From the NCBI GenBank assembly GCA_017617145.1, contig JAFZWX010000007.1:1-13380 (forward strand): 13,380 nucleotides of DNA, given 5' to 3'. Origin of the DNA: Treponema sp. Its GTDB lineage: Bacteria > Spirochaetota > Spirochaetia > Treponematales > Treponemataceae. This document shows, in pieces, positions 1-7,019 of this stretch. Under the pieces are notes generated by a model. That model ran no database searches, was not told the origin of the DNA, and was given only the letters and a program-made list of their open reading frames with translations. The position numbers were made by a program, and so were the translations under genes. Positions within the stretch are counted from its first letter, which is position 1. Each line of letters starts with the position of its first letter.

Positions 1-228
1 CCGAGCATGACAGTTATTATGTGTGGACCACCGATTTTGATTCACCTTTCGCTCGACGCACTTAAAAAGCTTGGCTTTAAGGACGAGCAGGTTTTCACAA
101 CCATGGAAATGCGCATGAAGTGTGGAATCGGAAAGTGCGGACGCTGCAACATTGGCGACAAGTTTGTCTGCAAAGACGGACCTGTATTTAGCTTTGACCA
201 GTTAGGTGAACTTCCACCTGAGTACTAA
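1..228 (+). CDS. FAD/NAD(P)-binding electron-transfer subunit with [2Fe-2S] site (C-terminal part)
   Basis: The reading frame is open from the first base, so the gene starts upstream; only 75 residues are visible and the ATG at 7 is internal. The piece has the MCGPP motif that ends the NAD(P)-binding lobe of ferredoxin-NADP-reductase-like proteins. It then has a cysteine set C-x4-C-x2-C-x7-C (visible residues 41, 46, 49, 57) followed by KDGPVFS. This is the usual C-terminus of the AsrB / sulfhydrogenase-gamma / dihydroorotate-dehydrogenase-electron-transfer family, which moves electrons between NAD(P)H, FAD and a [2Fe-2S] cluster. The stop is 14 bases before the next ATG, so the three genes 1-2584 look like one operon. 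I infer that it feeds NAD(P)H electrons to the flavoprotein encoded downstream. The exact family cannot be fixed from the fragment. Confidence 0.85.
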   Translation, partial: PSMTVIMCGPPILIHLSLDALKKLGFKDEQVFTTMEMRMKCGIGKCGRCNIGDKFVCKDGPVFSFDQLGELPPEY

Positions 229-242
229 TAAGGAGAAATAAA

Positions 243-932
243 ATGGCTGAAAAAGAAATGGCTACTATTTATATTTTTGGTAAGAAATACGACGTTCCAG
301 CCGAACTTACCATCATGAACGCAATGGAATATGCCGGCTACCAGCTCAAACGAGGCTGCGGCTGTCGTAACGGCTTTTGCGGTGCCTGTGCAACAATTTA
401 CCGCATTAAGGGACAGAACCAGCTGCAGACTTGTCTTGCCTGCTCTAAGAAGGTTGAAAACGATATGTACATCGCAACTCTTCCTTTCTTCCCTCTTGTA
501 AAACAGATTTACGATATCAACAAAATCAAACCAGAGCAGCAGCTTATGATGCAGCTCTACCCTGAGATTTACTCTTGTGTAGGCTGTAACGCCTGTACAC
601 GTGCCTGCCCTCAGAGCCTTCAGACAATGCAGTACATTGCCTACGCTCAGCGCGGTGACTTTGCAAAGTGTGCAGACCTTTCATTTGACTGTGTAATGTG
701 TGGCTGCTGTTCAAGCCGCTGTCCTGCAGGAATAAGTCATCCACAGGTTGCAGAACTTGCACGCCGTATCAACGGTAAATACATTCAGCCTGAAGCACAG
801 CATCTTCTTGACCGTGTTGCCGAAATTGATTCCGGTGCATGCGAAGAAGCAATCCAGAAGTTTGTAGCAATGTCTACAGGCGACAAAGAACAGATTAAGA
901 ACTTGTACAACACAAGAGATATTGAAAAGTAA
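243..932 (+). CDS. Iron-sulfur subunit of a fumarate reductase/succinate dehydrogenase-like complex
   Basis: This 229-residue protein has a fumarate-reductase-B-like layout. An N-terminal [2Fe-2S] ferredoxin fold carries C41-x4-C46-x2-C49 and C64, with extra cysteines at 39 and 67. Two C-x2-C-x2-C-x3-C-P motifs follow at C112/115/118/122 and C150/153/156/160. Both are full [4Fe-4S] motifs of the GlpC/HdrC style, whereas classical SdhB has one [3Fe-4S]. No membrane segment is evident. The start is supported by AGGAG at 231-235, seven bases before the ATG. Role by family: it wires electrons from the upstream flavin/[2Fe-2S] subunit to the FAD protein that starts 14 bases after its stop. The length is close to usual SdhB/FrdB (about 230-250). 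The substrate of the complex is inferred from the flavoprotein. Confidence 0.9.
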   Translation: MAEKEMATIYIFGKKYDVPAELTIMNAMEYAGYQLKRGCGCRNGFCGACATIYRIKGQNQLQTCLACSKKVENDMYIATLPFFPLVKQIYDINKIKPEQQLMMQLYPEIYSCVGCNACTRACPQSLQTMQYIAYAQRGDFAKCADLSFDCVMCGCCSSRCPAGISHPQVAELARRINGKYIQPEAQHLLDRVAEIDSGACEEAIQKFVAMSTGDKEQIKNLYNTRDIEK

Positions 933-946
933 GGCGGAGGAAAGAT

Positions 947-2584
947 ATGTACGGAAATTACCTTGACGATGCTGCGAAAATCGTAGCTGAAAAACGCGAT
1001 GCAAACATTAAATTTGAACATGCTCGTCTTACTGCAGAAGAAAAAGACGATTTACTTTTGAAGTTCCATCCGGACCGCATTAAGGAACAGTTTACAGAAC
1101 TTAAGATTGGTCCAAACAAAGGACAGAAGGCTCCGCTTGAACTTGCAGAAATGCTTCAGGCAAAGCCACGCCTTGAACCGGAAAAAATTGATCTTAACCA
1201 CATTGACTACGAAGCTGACGTACTTGTAATTGGTGGTGGTGGTGCCGGTACTAGTGCCGCAATTATGGCAAGCGAAGCCGGCGCAAAAGTTTTGCTCGTA
1301 ACTAAGCTCCGTGTAGGTGATGCTAACACAATGATGGCAGAAGGTGGTATTCAGGCTGCAGATAAGCCAAACGACTCACCAGCCCAGCACTATCTTGATG
1401 CATTCGGTGGCGGTCACTTTGACGGAAAGCCGGAACTTGTATACACTCTCGTAAACAAAGCTCCAAGCGTAATCAAATGGCTCAACGACCTTGGTGTAGA
1501 GTTTGACAAAATGCCTGACGGAACAATGGTAACAACTCACGGTGGTGGTACAAGCCGCAAGCGTATGCATGCATGTAAGGACTACTCTGGTGCCGAAATT
1601 ATGCGTACACTCCGCGACGAAACCTTTAACCGTGCAGACAGAATTACAGTTGTAGACTTTACAGCCGCAATTGAAATTATTAAGAACGACAAGGGCGAAG
1701 CAGCCGGTGCAGTTCTTATGAACATTGAAACTGGTGAAATCCGCATTGCAAAAGCAAAGGTTGTTGTAATTGCAACAGGTGGAGCCGGACGTATGCACTA
1801 TCAGGGCTTCCCTACTTCTAATCACTACGGTGCTACAGCCGACGGTCTTGTAATGGCATACCGCGCAGGTGCAAAGCTTCTTTACCAGGATTCATTGCAG
1901 TATCACCCGACAGGAGCTGCTTACCCGACACAGATTCTTGGAAAGCTTGTAACAGAAAAGGTTCGCTCACTTGGAGCAAAGCTTATAAACAAAGACGGTG
2001 AAGTTTACATCCACCCGCTTGAAACTCGTGACGTAAACGCTTCCGGAATTATCCGTGAAGTTCGTGAAGGTCGCGGTGTAAAGAACGACGTACAGGAAGC
2101 AGTATGGCTCGACACTCCGATGATCGAAAAAATCCACGGAGAAGGAACAATCCTTAAGTCAATTCCTGCTATGTACAATATGTTCATTAAGTATGGAATC
2201 GATATCCGTAAGGAACCAATTCTTGTTTATCCAACTCTTCACTATCAGAACGGTGGTGTAGAAATTAACAAGACCTGCCATACAAACGTTGCAAACCTGC
2301 TCGTAGCCGGAGAAGCCTCTGGTGGTGTTCACGGAACAAACCGCCTTATGGGTAACTCTTTGCTCGACGTTGTAGTATTCGGCCGTGAAGCTGGAATTGA
2401 AGCCGGCAAGATGTTCAAGGACATTAAGCTTTCCGACAAGCTCAGCCTGCAGCACGTAAAGGATTTTGAAAAGGAACGCGAAGCCGCCAAGATTACAGGC
2501 GATGCAGTTTCTCCAAAGATTCTGCCACGCTACACACACGGCAACAAGGAATTTGAAAAAGATATTCCTGGGGCTACACTTTAA
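947..2584 (+). CDS. FAD-dependent fumarate reductase/succinate dehydrogenase-type flavoprotein
   Basis: This 545-residue flavoprotein of the FrdA/SdhA/NadB family has GGAGG at 936-940, six bases before its ATG. Residues 1-88 are an extra hydrophilic N-terminal region. The dinucleotide-binding GGGGAG is at 96-101. The capping and active-site motifs are present: HPTG (H320), TE at 336-337, a RDV motif (R361) matching the FrdA catalytic arginine, HYQNGG (H432) and GGVHGTNRLMGNS (R466). The residue matching the FrdA histidine that binds FAD covalently is Asn127 (ANTMMAEGG), so FAD is probably bound non-covalently, as in soluble fumarate reductases. The Fe-S and FAD/NAD(P) partners upstream, and the lack of an SdhC/FrdC anchor downstream, suggest a soluble NAD(P)H:fumarate reductase (inference). 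L-aspartate oxidase is less likely because NadB works without such Fe-S partners. Confidence 0.88.
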   Translation: MYGNYLDDAAKIVAEKRDANIKFEHARLTAEEKDDLLLKFHPDRIKEQFTELKIGPNKGQKAPLELAEMLQAKPRLEPEKIDLNHIDYEADVLVIGGGGAGTSAAIMASEAGAKVLLVTKLRVGDANTMMAEGGIQAADKPNDSPAQHYLDAFGGGHFDGKPELVYTLVNKAPSVIKWLNDLGVEFDKMPDGTMVTTHGGGTSRKRMHACKDYSGAEIMRTLRDETFNRADRITVVDFTAAIEIIKNDKGEAAGAVLMNIETGEIRIAKAKVVVIATGGAGRMHYQGFPTSNHYGATADGLVMAYRAGAKLLYQDSLQYHPTGAAYPTQILGKLVTEKVRSLGAKLINKDGEVYIHPLETRDVNASGIIREVREGRGVKNDVQEAVWLDTPMIEKIHGEGTILKSIPAMYNMFIKYGIDIRKEPILVYPTLHYQNGGVEINKTCHTNVANLLVAGEASGGVHGTNRLMGNSLLDVVVFGREAGIEAGKMFKDIKLSDKLSLQHVKDFEKEREAAKITGDAVSPKILPRYTHGNKEFEKDIPGATL

Positions 2585-2588
2585 TTAC

Positions 2589-2660
2589 TCGTCATTGCGA
2601 GGAGCGTAGCGACGTAGCAATCCATAATTGTAGATTGCCGCGCTTCGCTCGCAATGACGA
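2589..2660. repeat. Palindromic intergenic repeat pair (GTCATT...AATC units), possible bidirectional terminator
   Basis: Perfect 13-base arms (2589-2601 and 2648-2660) enclose the convergent junction between the flavoprotein and the diguanylate cyclase. Inside, GCAATC (2617-2622) pairs with GATTGC (2633-2638). Read in two parts, it is an inverted pair of smaller units, 2591-2623 on + and 2632-2658 on -. Each starts GTCATTGCGAG and ends GCAATC(C/T). Such units are widely dispersed in bacterial genomes. No clear U-run follows, so a terminator role is only possible. Confidence 0.8.
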
Positions 2661-2672
2661 TTAAATAAACTT

Positions 2673-3878
2673 TTATATCATTCCCTTAAGCAACTTCTTT
2701 CTTTCGTACATTTTTTTATCTGCATGTTTAAAGACTTCTTCAAATGAATCATATTGCGATGAAGAATAAACATCCATTCCACTTGAAATAACTACATCAT
2801 TTGTTTTCAGATTATCTTCCATCTTTTTTTCAAAATTATTTAAAAGTAATTCACGATTTTTATAATCTTCGCCACGTAAGAATGCTACAAATTCATCTCC
2901 ACCAATTCTGTAAATTGGACTATGCTTATATATATTACAAATTATCTGTGACGCATCTTTTATATATAAATCTCCAGCTTCATGACCTTTAGAATCATTA
3001 ATTTGTTTTAAACTGTTTAAATCAAAAACTACAATTCCAAATTCATTTATAAGTCCACAATTAACGGCCTCTTGAATTTCTTTCTGTGCTTCAAGAAAGG
3101 CTCGTTTATTTTTTACTCCTGTTAAAGAATCTGTATATGCCATTTTTGTGGTAGTGTTAATTTCTAATTTCTGGAAATTTTCTTTAGAAATATGTTCTTC
3201 AAGCTGTTTACGGTAATCTTCCTTTTCATCTTCTAAAACGAATGTATGAATAAGACAGGTTCCGATTAAATAACCGATTGAATAAAATGGAAGAAGTGGA
3301 AAAATAGTTTGTAAAATTACAAACAATGTCATAGCAATTCCAAAACCACCTATAGTTCTATGACGCTGCCGCTCCTTTCCTTGAGTGTGAATAGCAAATA
3401 AATATACATGAACTGAAGTAATAATAAACATTAATACTTGGAATACATATGCAATATATCTCATAAAACTGGCATGATAGACACAATCAGAATCAAAATA
3501 AAATTTTATAGGAGTAAAGAAATTAATTATTAATGCTAAACAATCAAATATAAGATATATCCAGCCAAAATATGAAAGGATTTTTAAAAAGATATTTTTT
3601 TCATCCAGAAAATGAATTACATAACGTGTCCACAGAAAAACTGAAACAGACATTGCAACATAATAAATAACTGTATCTGTATAAATTGCTGTAATCAGTT
3701 TTGCTTCATAAAGTAATCCCCATAAGGAATCTGTTATATAATATAATGATACTCCATATAAAAACCATCTATACCATTGATTGGAATATTTAGTGTTTTT
3801 GTCTTTTTTCAACAGAATATCATAATTTATTATTAAATGTACGACAAAAGATAAAATTGCAATACCTGAATAAGCCAT
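2673..3878 (-). CDS. Membrane-bound diguanylate cyclase (multi-TM sensor + GGDEF)
   Basis: In this 401-residue protein, residues 1-215 hold about seven hydrophobic stretches (near 4-20, 38-57, 63-83, 98-120, 138-163, 177-196, 200-214), a membrane sensor region. A charged linker (216-245) precedes a GGDEF domain with DSLTG (250-254), FDLNSLKQIND (metal-binding D286) and intact GGDEF at 326-330. It should make c-di-GMP from two GTP at the inner membrane. The usual product-inhibition I-site (RxxD) before GGDEF is here YKHS (317-320), so feedback inhibition is probably missing. The start is supported by GGAG seven bases upstream (CTCC at 3886-3889 on +) and by a good promoter. The gene is very AT-rich. 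It is convergent with the flavoprotein gene and divergent from the acyl-CoA synthetase. The input signal is unknown. Confidence 0.9.
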   Translation of the reverse strand: MAYSGIAILSFVVHLIINYDILLKKDKNTKYSNQWYRWFLYGVSLYYITDSLWGLLYEAKLITAIYTDTVIYYVAMSVSVFLWTRYVIHFLDEKNIFLKILSYFGWIYLIFDCLALIINFFTPIKFYFDSDCVYHASFMRYIAYVFQVLMFIITSVHVYLFAIHTQGKERQRHRTIGGFGIAMTLFVILQTIFPLLPFYSIGYLIGTCLIHTFVLEDEKEDYRKQLEEHISKENFQKLEINTTTKMAYTDSLTGVKNKRAFLEAQKEIQEAVNCGLINEFGIVVFDLNSLKQINDSKGHEAGDLYIKDASQIICNIYKHSPIYRIGGDEFVAFLRGEDYKNRELLLNNFEKKMEDNLKTNDVVISSGMDVYSSSQYDSFEEVFKHADKKMYERKKLLKGMI

Positions 3879-3904
3879 TAATTAACTCCGATTAATGATT
3901 AAAT

Positions 3905-3932
3905 ATTATACCATATTTCTTACAAAAAACAA
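3905..3932 (-). promoter_or_regulatory. Promoter of the diguanylate cyclase gene
   Basis: On the minus strand, TTGTTT (3927-3932) lies 16 bases before a perfect TATAAT (3905-3910). The -10 box is extended by a TG one base ahead (TGGTATAAT). The start of transcription would fall about 20 bases before the ATG at 3878, leaving room for the GGAG ribosome site. Confidence 0.65.
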
Positions 3933-3949
3933 TGACTTATATAATGCGA

Positions 3950-4017
3950 AATTCTTTAATAAATAGCATGCCAATTTCTTTAATTATATTTAATTTCTTT
4001 ACAAATATTAAAGAAAT
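3950..4017. promoter_or_regulatory. Cluster of ATTTCTTTAAT-like repeats between divergent promoters (candidate operator)
   Basis: Three direct copies of an ATTTCTTTA-like word occur at 3950-3960, 3974-3984 and 3993-4001, and an inverted copy ATTAAAGAAAT at 4007-4017. The last two form a 9-base perfect inverted repeat with a 7-base spacer (3993-4001 / 4009-4017). They lie between the two divergent promoters, upstream of both -35 boxes, where an activator or shared repressor could bind. The DNA is very AT-rich, so chance is a real alternative. Confidence 0.35.
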
Positions 4018-4020
4018 CTA

Positions 4021-4049
4021 TTGAAATTTTACTGAATTTTCTCTAAAAT
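4021..4049 (+). promoter_or_regulatory. Promoter of the acyl-CoA synthetase gene, predicting a leaderless mRNA
   Basis: TTGAAA (4021-4026), a 17-base spacer and TAAAAT (4044-4049) make a near-consensus housekeeping promoter. Transcription would begin around 4056-4057, at the A of the ATG (4057). No Shine-Dalgarno sequence lies upstream of the ATG. Confidence 0.6.
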
Positions 4050-4056
4050 TATATTT

Positions 4057-5703
4057 ATGATTGAATTAACATTATCCCAGTTACTTAGAGAAAAAACAAA
4101 AAATAATCCATCTCACGAATTCATGGTTTATGCAGACCGTGATCTTCGATTTACATACGCTCAATTTGATAAACGCGTAGACGATATGGCTTGTGGTCTT
4201 TACGCAATTGGTGTTCGAAAAGGTGATAATGTTGGTATTTGGGCAACAAATGTTCCTGACTGGTTAACTTATATGTTTGCCTGTGCTCGTCTTGGTGCAG
4301 TAGCAGTTACAGTTAATACTTCCTATAAATCTCATGAACTTGAATATCTGGTAAAACAGGCAGATTTAACTACTTTGTGTCTGTGCGACGGAATAAAGGA
4401 TTCAAATTATGTCGCAATGATTAAAGAACTTGTACCTGAGCTTGATGAATACGAACGCGGCTGCTTAAAATCAAAACGCTTCCCTTGCCTTCGTAATGTT
4501 GTTTTTATGGGACCTGAAAAATTCCGAGGACTTTACTCAACTCCGGAGCTTCTTCTTCTTGGACAACATGTAGATATTGAAATTATTCATAAAATTGAAA
4601 GTGAAGTTTCGCAGCATGATGTTGTAAATATGCAGTATACTTCTGGAACAACAGGTTTCCCAAAAGGTGTTATGCTTTCAAGCCACAATATTATTAATGA
4701 TGGTTTTATTATTGGTGAACGAATGCGATATACCGAAAATGATCGTCTGTGCCTTCTTGTTCCTCTTTTCCATTGTTTTGGTATTGTACTTGGAGTTATG
4801 GCAGTTCTTACACATGGAGGAACACATGTTCTTCTTGAAAGCTTTGATCCTCTTGTAGCACTCGCTTCCATTCAAAAGGAAAAATGTACTTCATTATATG
4901 GAGTACCAACAATGTTTATTTCCGAATTAAATCATCCTATGTTCAATATGTTCGATATGTCTTCGCTTAGAACCGGTATTATGGCAGGTTCCGGAGTTCC
5001 TGTCGAACTTATGAAAACTGTAATTGAAAAAATGCATATGCCCGAAATTACTTCTGTCTATGGTCTTACAGAATCTAGTCCTGGAATGACACAAAGCCAC
5101 TGGGACGATTCAGTAGAAGTTAAGGCTACAACAGTTGGCGATGCTTTTGAAGGTATAGATGTAAAAGTACTTGACCCTGAAACTGGAAAAGAATGTCCTA
5201 TCGGAGTTCAAGGTGAAATGTGCTGTCGTGGCTGGAACGTTATGAAGGGTTACTATAAGATGCCCGAAGCAACTGCCGAAACAATAGATAAAAACGGTTA
5301 TCTTCATTCTGGTGATCTTGGTGTAAAAGACGAAAACGGAAACTTTAAGATTACAGGCCGTATTAAAGATATGATTATCCGTGGTGGTGAAAATATTTAT
5401 CCTCGTGAAATTGAAGAATTTCTTATTCAGATTCCAGAAATCAAAGATATTCAGGTTGCAGGCGTTGAATCTAAACGTTACGGCGAAATTACAGGTGCCT
5501 TTATCATTCTGCACGAAGGAAAAACTCTTACCGAACAGGATGTTATTGAATTCTGCCGCGATAAACTTTCAAAATACAAATGGCCGCAGCTTGTAATGTT
5601 TATGGATGAATTCCCAATGACCGGCTCCGGCAAAATCCAGAAGTTTAAATTAACAGAAATCGGTACTAAATACCGCCGTGAAGTTTTGAAAGTCGACGAT
5701 TAA
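4057..5703 (+). CDS. Acyl-CoA synthetase (AMP-binding, ACSF2/YngI-like)
   Basis: This 548-residue member of the adenylate-forming family activates a carboxylic acid with ATP and joins it to CoA. Seen: P-loop YTSGTTGFPKGV (194-205), YGLTE (335-339), SGD (418-420), the hinge GRIKD (434-438), RGGENIYP (442-449) and the C-terminal catalytic lysine K526 in GSGKIQK. Length and overall wording resemble Bacillus YngI and mitochondrial ACSF2, which act on medium- or short-chain fatty acids; the substrate here cannot be read from sequence. The protein starts directly with the family's N-terminal pattern, and the ATG has a promoter right upstream but no ribosome site. It stands alone, divergent from the diguanylate cyclase and followed by a structured intergenic element. 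A role in branched-chain fatty acid activation, linked to the VorB-type oxidoreductase further along, is a hypothesis. Confidence 0.9.
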   Translation: MIELTLSQLLREKTKNNPSHEFMVYADRDLRFTYAQFDKRVDDMACGLYAIGVRKGDNVGIWATNVPDWLTYMFACARLGAVAVTVNTSYKSHELEYLVKQADLTTLCLCDGIKDSNYVAMIKELVPELDEYERGCLKSKRFPCLRNVVFMGPEKFRGLYSTPELLLLGQHVDIEIIHKIESEVSQHDVVNMQYTSGTTGFPKGVMLSSHNIINDGFIIGERMRYTENDRLCLLVPLFHCFGIVLGVMAVLTHGGTHVLLESFDPLVALASIQKEKCTSLYGVPTMFISELNHPMFNMFDMSSLRTGIMAGSGVPVELMKTVIEKMHMPEITSVYGLTESSPGMTQSHWDDSVEVKATTVGDAFEGIDVKVLDPETGKECPIGVQGEMCCRGWNVMKGYYKMPEATAETIDKNGYLHSGDLGVKDENGNFKITGRIKDMIIRGGENIYPREIEEFLIQIPEIKDIQVAGVESKRYGEITGAFIILHEGKTLTEQDVIEFCRDKLSKYKWPQLVMFMDEFPMTGSGKIQKFKLTEIGTKYRREVLKVDD

Positions 5704-5716
5704 TGAATATTAAATA

Positions 5717-5819
5717 AATCATCTGTAAGGTTGTGACCGTAGGAGAAAATGCCTGTGAACAACTTCCTTCTGTTGGCTGAAGACTTTTTTCACGAGAGGG
5801 AACAACCTTATACATGATT
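5717..5819. other. Intergenic structured element (long imperfect stem with internal hairpins)
   Basis: Arms 5717-5734 and 5802-5819 can pair at about 16 of 18 positions, including nine perfect pairs TAAGGTTGT/ACAACCTTA. Inside, GTGAA (5755-5759) pairs with TTCAC (5789-5793) around a small CAAC/GTTG hairpin. An alternative small hairpin (5738-5743 with 5752-5757) overlaps it. The element lies after the acyl-CoA synthetase stop and ends 48 bases before the next promoter. A terminator or small structured RNA is possible. It does not match any riboswitch class I know. Confidence 0.5.
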
Positions 5820-5866
5820 CAATTATTATTTACCTTCAAAAAAAACTATCTTTTTGCGAATTTCCA

Positions 5867-5875
5867 TGATATAAT
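5867..5875 (+). promoter_or_regulatory. Extended -10 promoter of the FIST-hydrogenase/EAL unit, predicting a near-leaderless mRNA
   Basis: TGATATAAT is a perfect extended -10 box (TG at 5867-5868, TATAAT at 5870-5875). No good -35 is visible, which is normal for extended -10 promoters. Transcription should start around 5882-5883, and the ATG is at 5884, with no Shine-Dalgarno sequence before it. Confidence 0.6.
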
Positions 5876-5883
5876 TTAATATT

Positions 5884-6999
5884 ATGGAACGCTGCTTACT
5901 TGCTTTAAGTGGAACAGGCAAAAAAGAAGATGATTTTCAAACCTGTTACGAAAAACTTTCATCTCAAAACTGCTCACCAAAAATCATAATCTTTTTTTCA
6001 GATTATGATGATTTATGGTATTATGCAAAGCAGCTTAAAGAAAAATTCCCTGAATCAACTTCAATAGGATGCTCAACATGTATTAATTTTTCTACAGAAG
6101 GCTACAGTGAAAAAGGCCTTTCTGCAATGGCAATATTCAGCGGAGTTGAATGTTCTTCAAATCTTATTTACGAAGTTTCCCGTCATCCAAAGAATTATAG
6201 TAATCATATTCGCGAAGCCTTAAAATCACTCACCTCCACTGACAACACCTGCTGTCTTGAATTTACAACCTCAGGCTTTCGTTGCGAAGAGCTTGTGCTC
6301 GATACTTTTGAAGAAATCCTTCGTGGTACAAACATTAAAGTTGGCGGTTCTACAGCCGGAAGCAATATAGACGAAAAAACCTCTGCCGTAGCTCTGAATG
6401 GTGATATTTATGTAGAAAGCTGTGCTTTTATATTTATTCATAACCTTCAGGGAAAAGTTCAGTTATATCGCGAAAACTTATTCCGCCCTACTACACATCA
6501 GCTTCGCATTACAGATGTAGATTGTGAACAACAGCGAGTTTATGAATTTGACTACAAGCCTGCTGCCGAAGTTTTATGTCATCTTCTGGGAGTTAAAAAA
6601 GAAAATCTTTTACAAACACTTAAAACAAATCCAATTGGTCGAATAGAAGGCGAAAACATTCTTATTTCAGAAGCAAAAGAAATTATGCCGGATGATTCTA
6701 TTACATACTATACACGCCTTTATAATATGACCCGTGTAATGCTTTTGGAAATTGACCATTTTGACAGTGTGTGGGATGAAACTCAAAAACATATGAAAAA
6801 GCTTATGCCAAATCCTTCTTTTTCTATTGCAGTTCATTGCCTTTCACGTACAAAGCTTTTACAAAAAGAAAATCGGTTTACAGATTTTACAGAAAGACTT
6901 ACTACAACTCTCGGAAAATACATTGGTGTTTCGGGCTACGGTGAACAGATTATGTACAACAATCTGAATCAATCACTGGTTCTGATCAGCTTTGAATAA
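5884..6999 (+). CDS. FIST domain sensory protein
   Basis: This 371-residue soluble protein matches the FIST_N plus FIST_C layout. Near the N-terminus are a beta strand KIIIFFSD (33-40) and the hallmark IGCST (61-65). The VGGSTAGSN loop is at 153-161. TNPIGRIEG (248-256) belongs to the C-terminal half, and the chain ends with the GYGEQ motif (351-355) and a final strand. FIST domains are thought to sense small ligands (amino acids have been proposed) and often sit beside or within signalling proteins. Here it is 20 bases upstream of the hydrogenase-EAL fusion, so the pair probably forms one operon and the FIST protein may modulate that enzyme. No output domain, signal peptide or membrane segment is visible. 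There is no ribosome site; the start is set by the frame and by the promoter just upstream. Confidence 0.82.
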   Translation: MERCLLALSGTGKKEDDFQTCYEKLSSQNCSPKIIIFFSDYDDLWYYAKQLKEKFPESTSIGCSTCINFSTEGYSEKGLSAMAIFSGVECSSNLIYEVSRHPKNYSNHIREALKSLTSTDNTCCLEFTTSGFRCEELVLDTFEEILRGTNIKVGGSTAGSNIDEKTSAVALNGDIYVESCAFIFIHNLQGKVQLYRENLFRPTTHQLRITDVDCEQQRVYEFDYKPAAEVLCHLLGVKKENLLQTLKTNPIGRIEGENILISEAKEIMPDDSITYYTRLYNMTRVMLLEIDHFDSVWDETQKHMKKLMPNPSFSIAVHCLSRTKLLQKENRFTDFTERLTTTLGKYIGVSGYGEQIMYNNLNQSLVLISFE

Positions 7000-7019
7000 T
7001 CATTTACGGAGAAACCTGC

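Noticed and set aside
711..1021. Minus-strand open frames of 78-97 codons over the reductase operon
   Set aside because: They run antisense across two well-supported genes, have no ribosome site or recognisable motif, and mirror the codon pattern of the real genes.
1376..1825. 149-codon minus-strand open frame inside the flavoprotein gene
   Set aside because: It is cysteine-rich nonsense antisense to conserved FAD and active-site motifs, with no supporting start signal; an ORF shadow.
3950..4017. CRISPR array
   Set aside because: The repeated words are only 9-11 bases, unevenly spaced and partly inverted, with no spacers of constant length and no cas genes.
4587..4875. Antisense and alternate-frame ORFs within the acyl-CoA synthetase gene
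   Set aside because: Several frames are open because of composition; the sense frame alone carries the family motifs throughout.
5717..5819. SRP 4.5S RNA or a known riboswitch (c-di-GMP, TPP, ZTP, fluoride)
   Set aside because: A GGAAG string first suggested the SRP tetraloop, but the flanking SRP core is missing, and none of the riboswitch consensus blocks I know is present.
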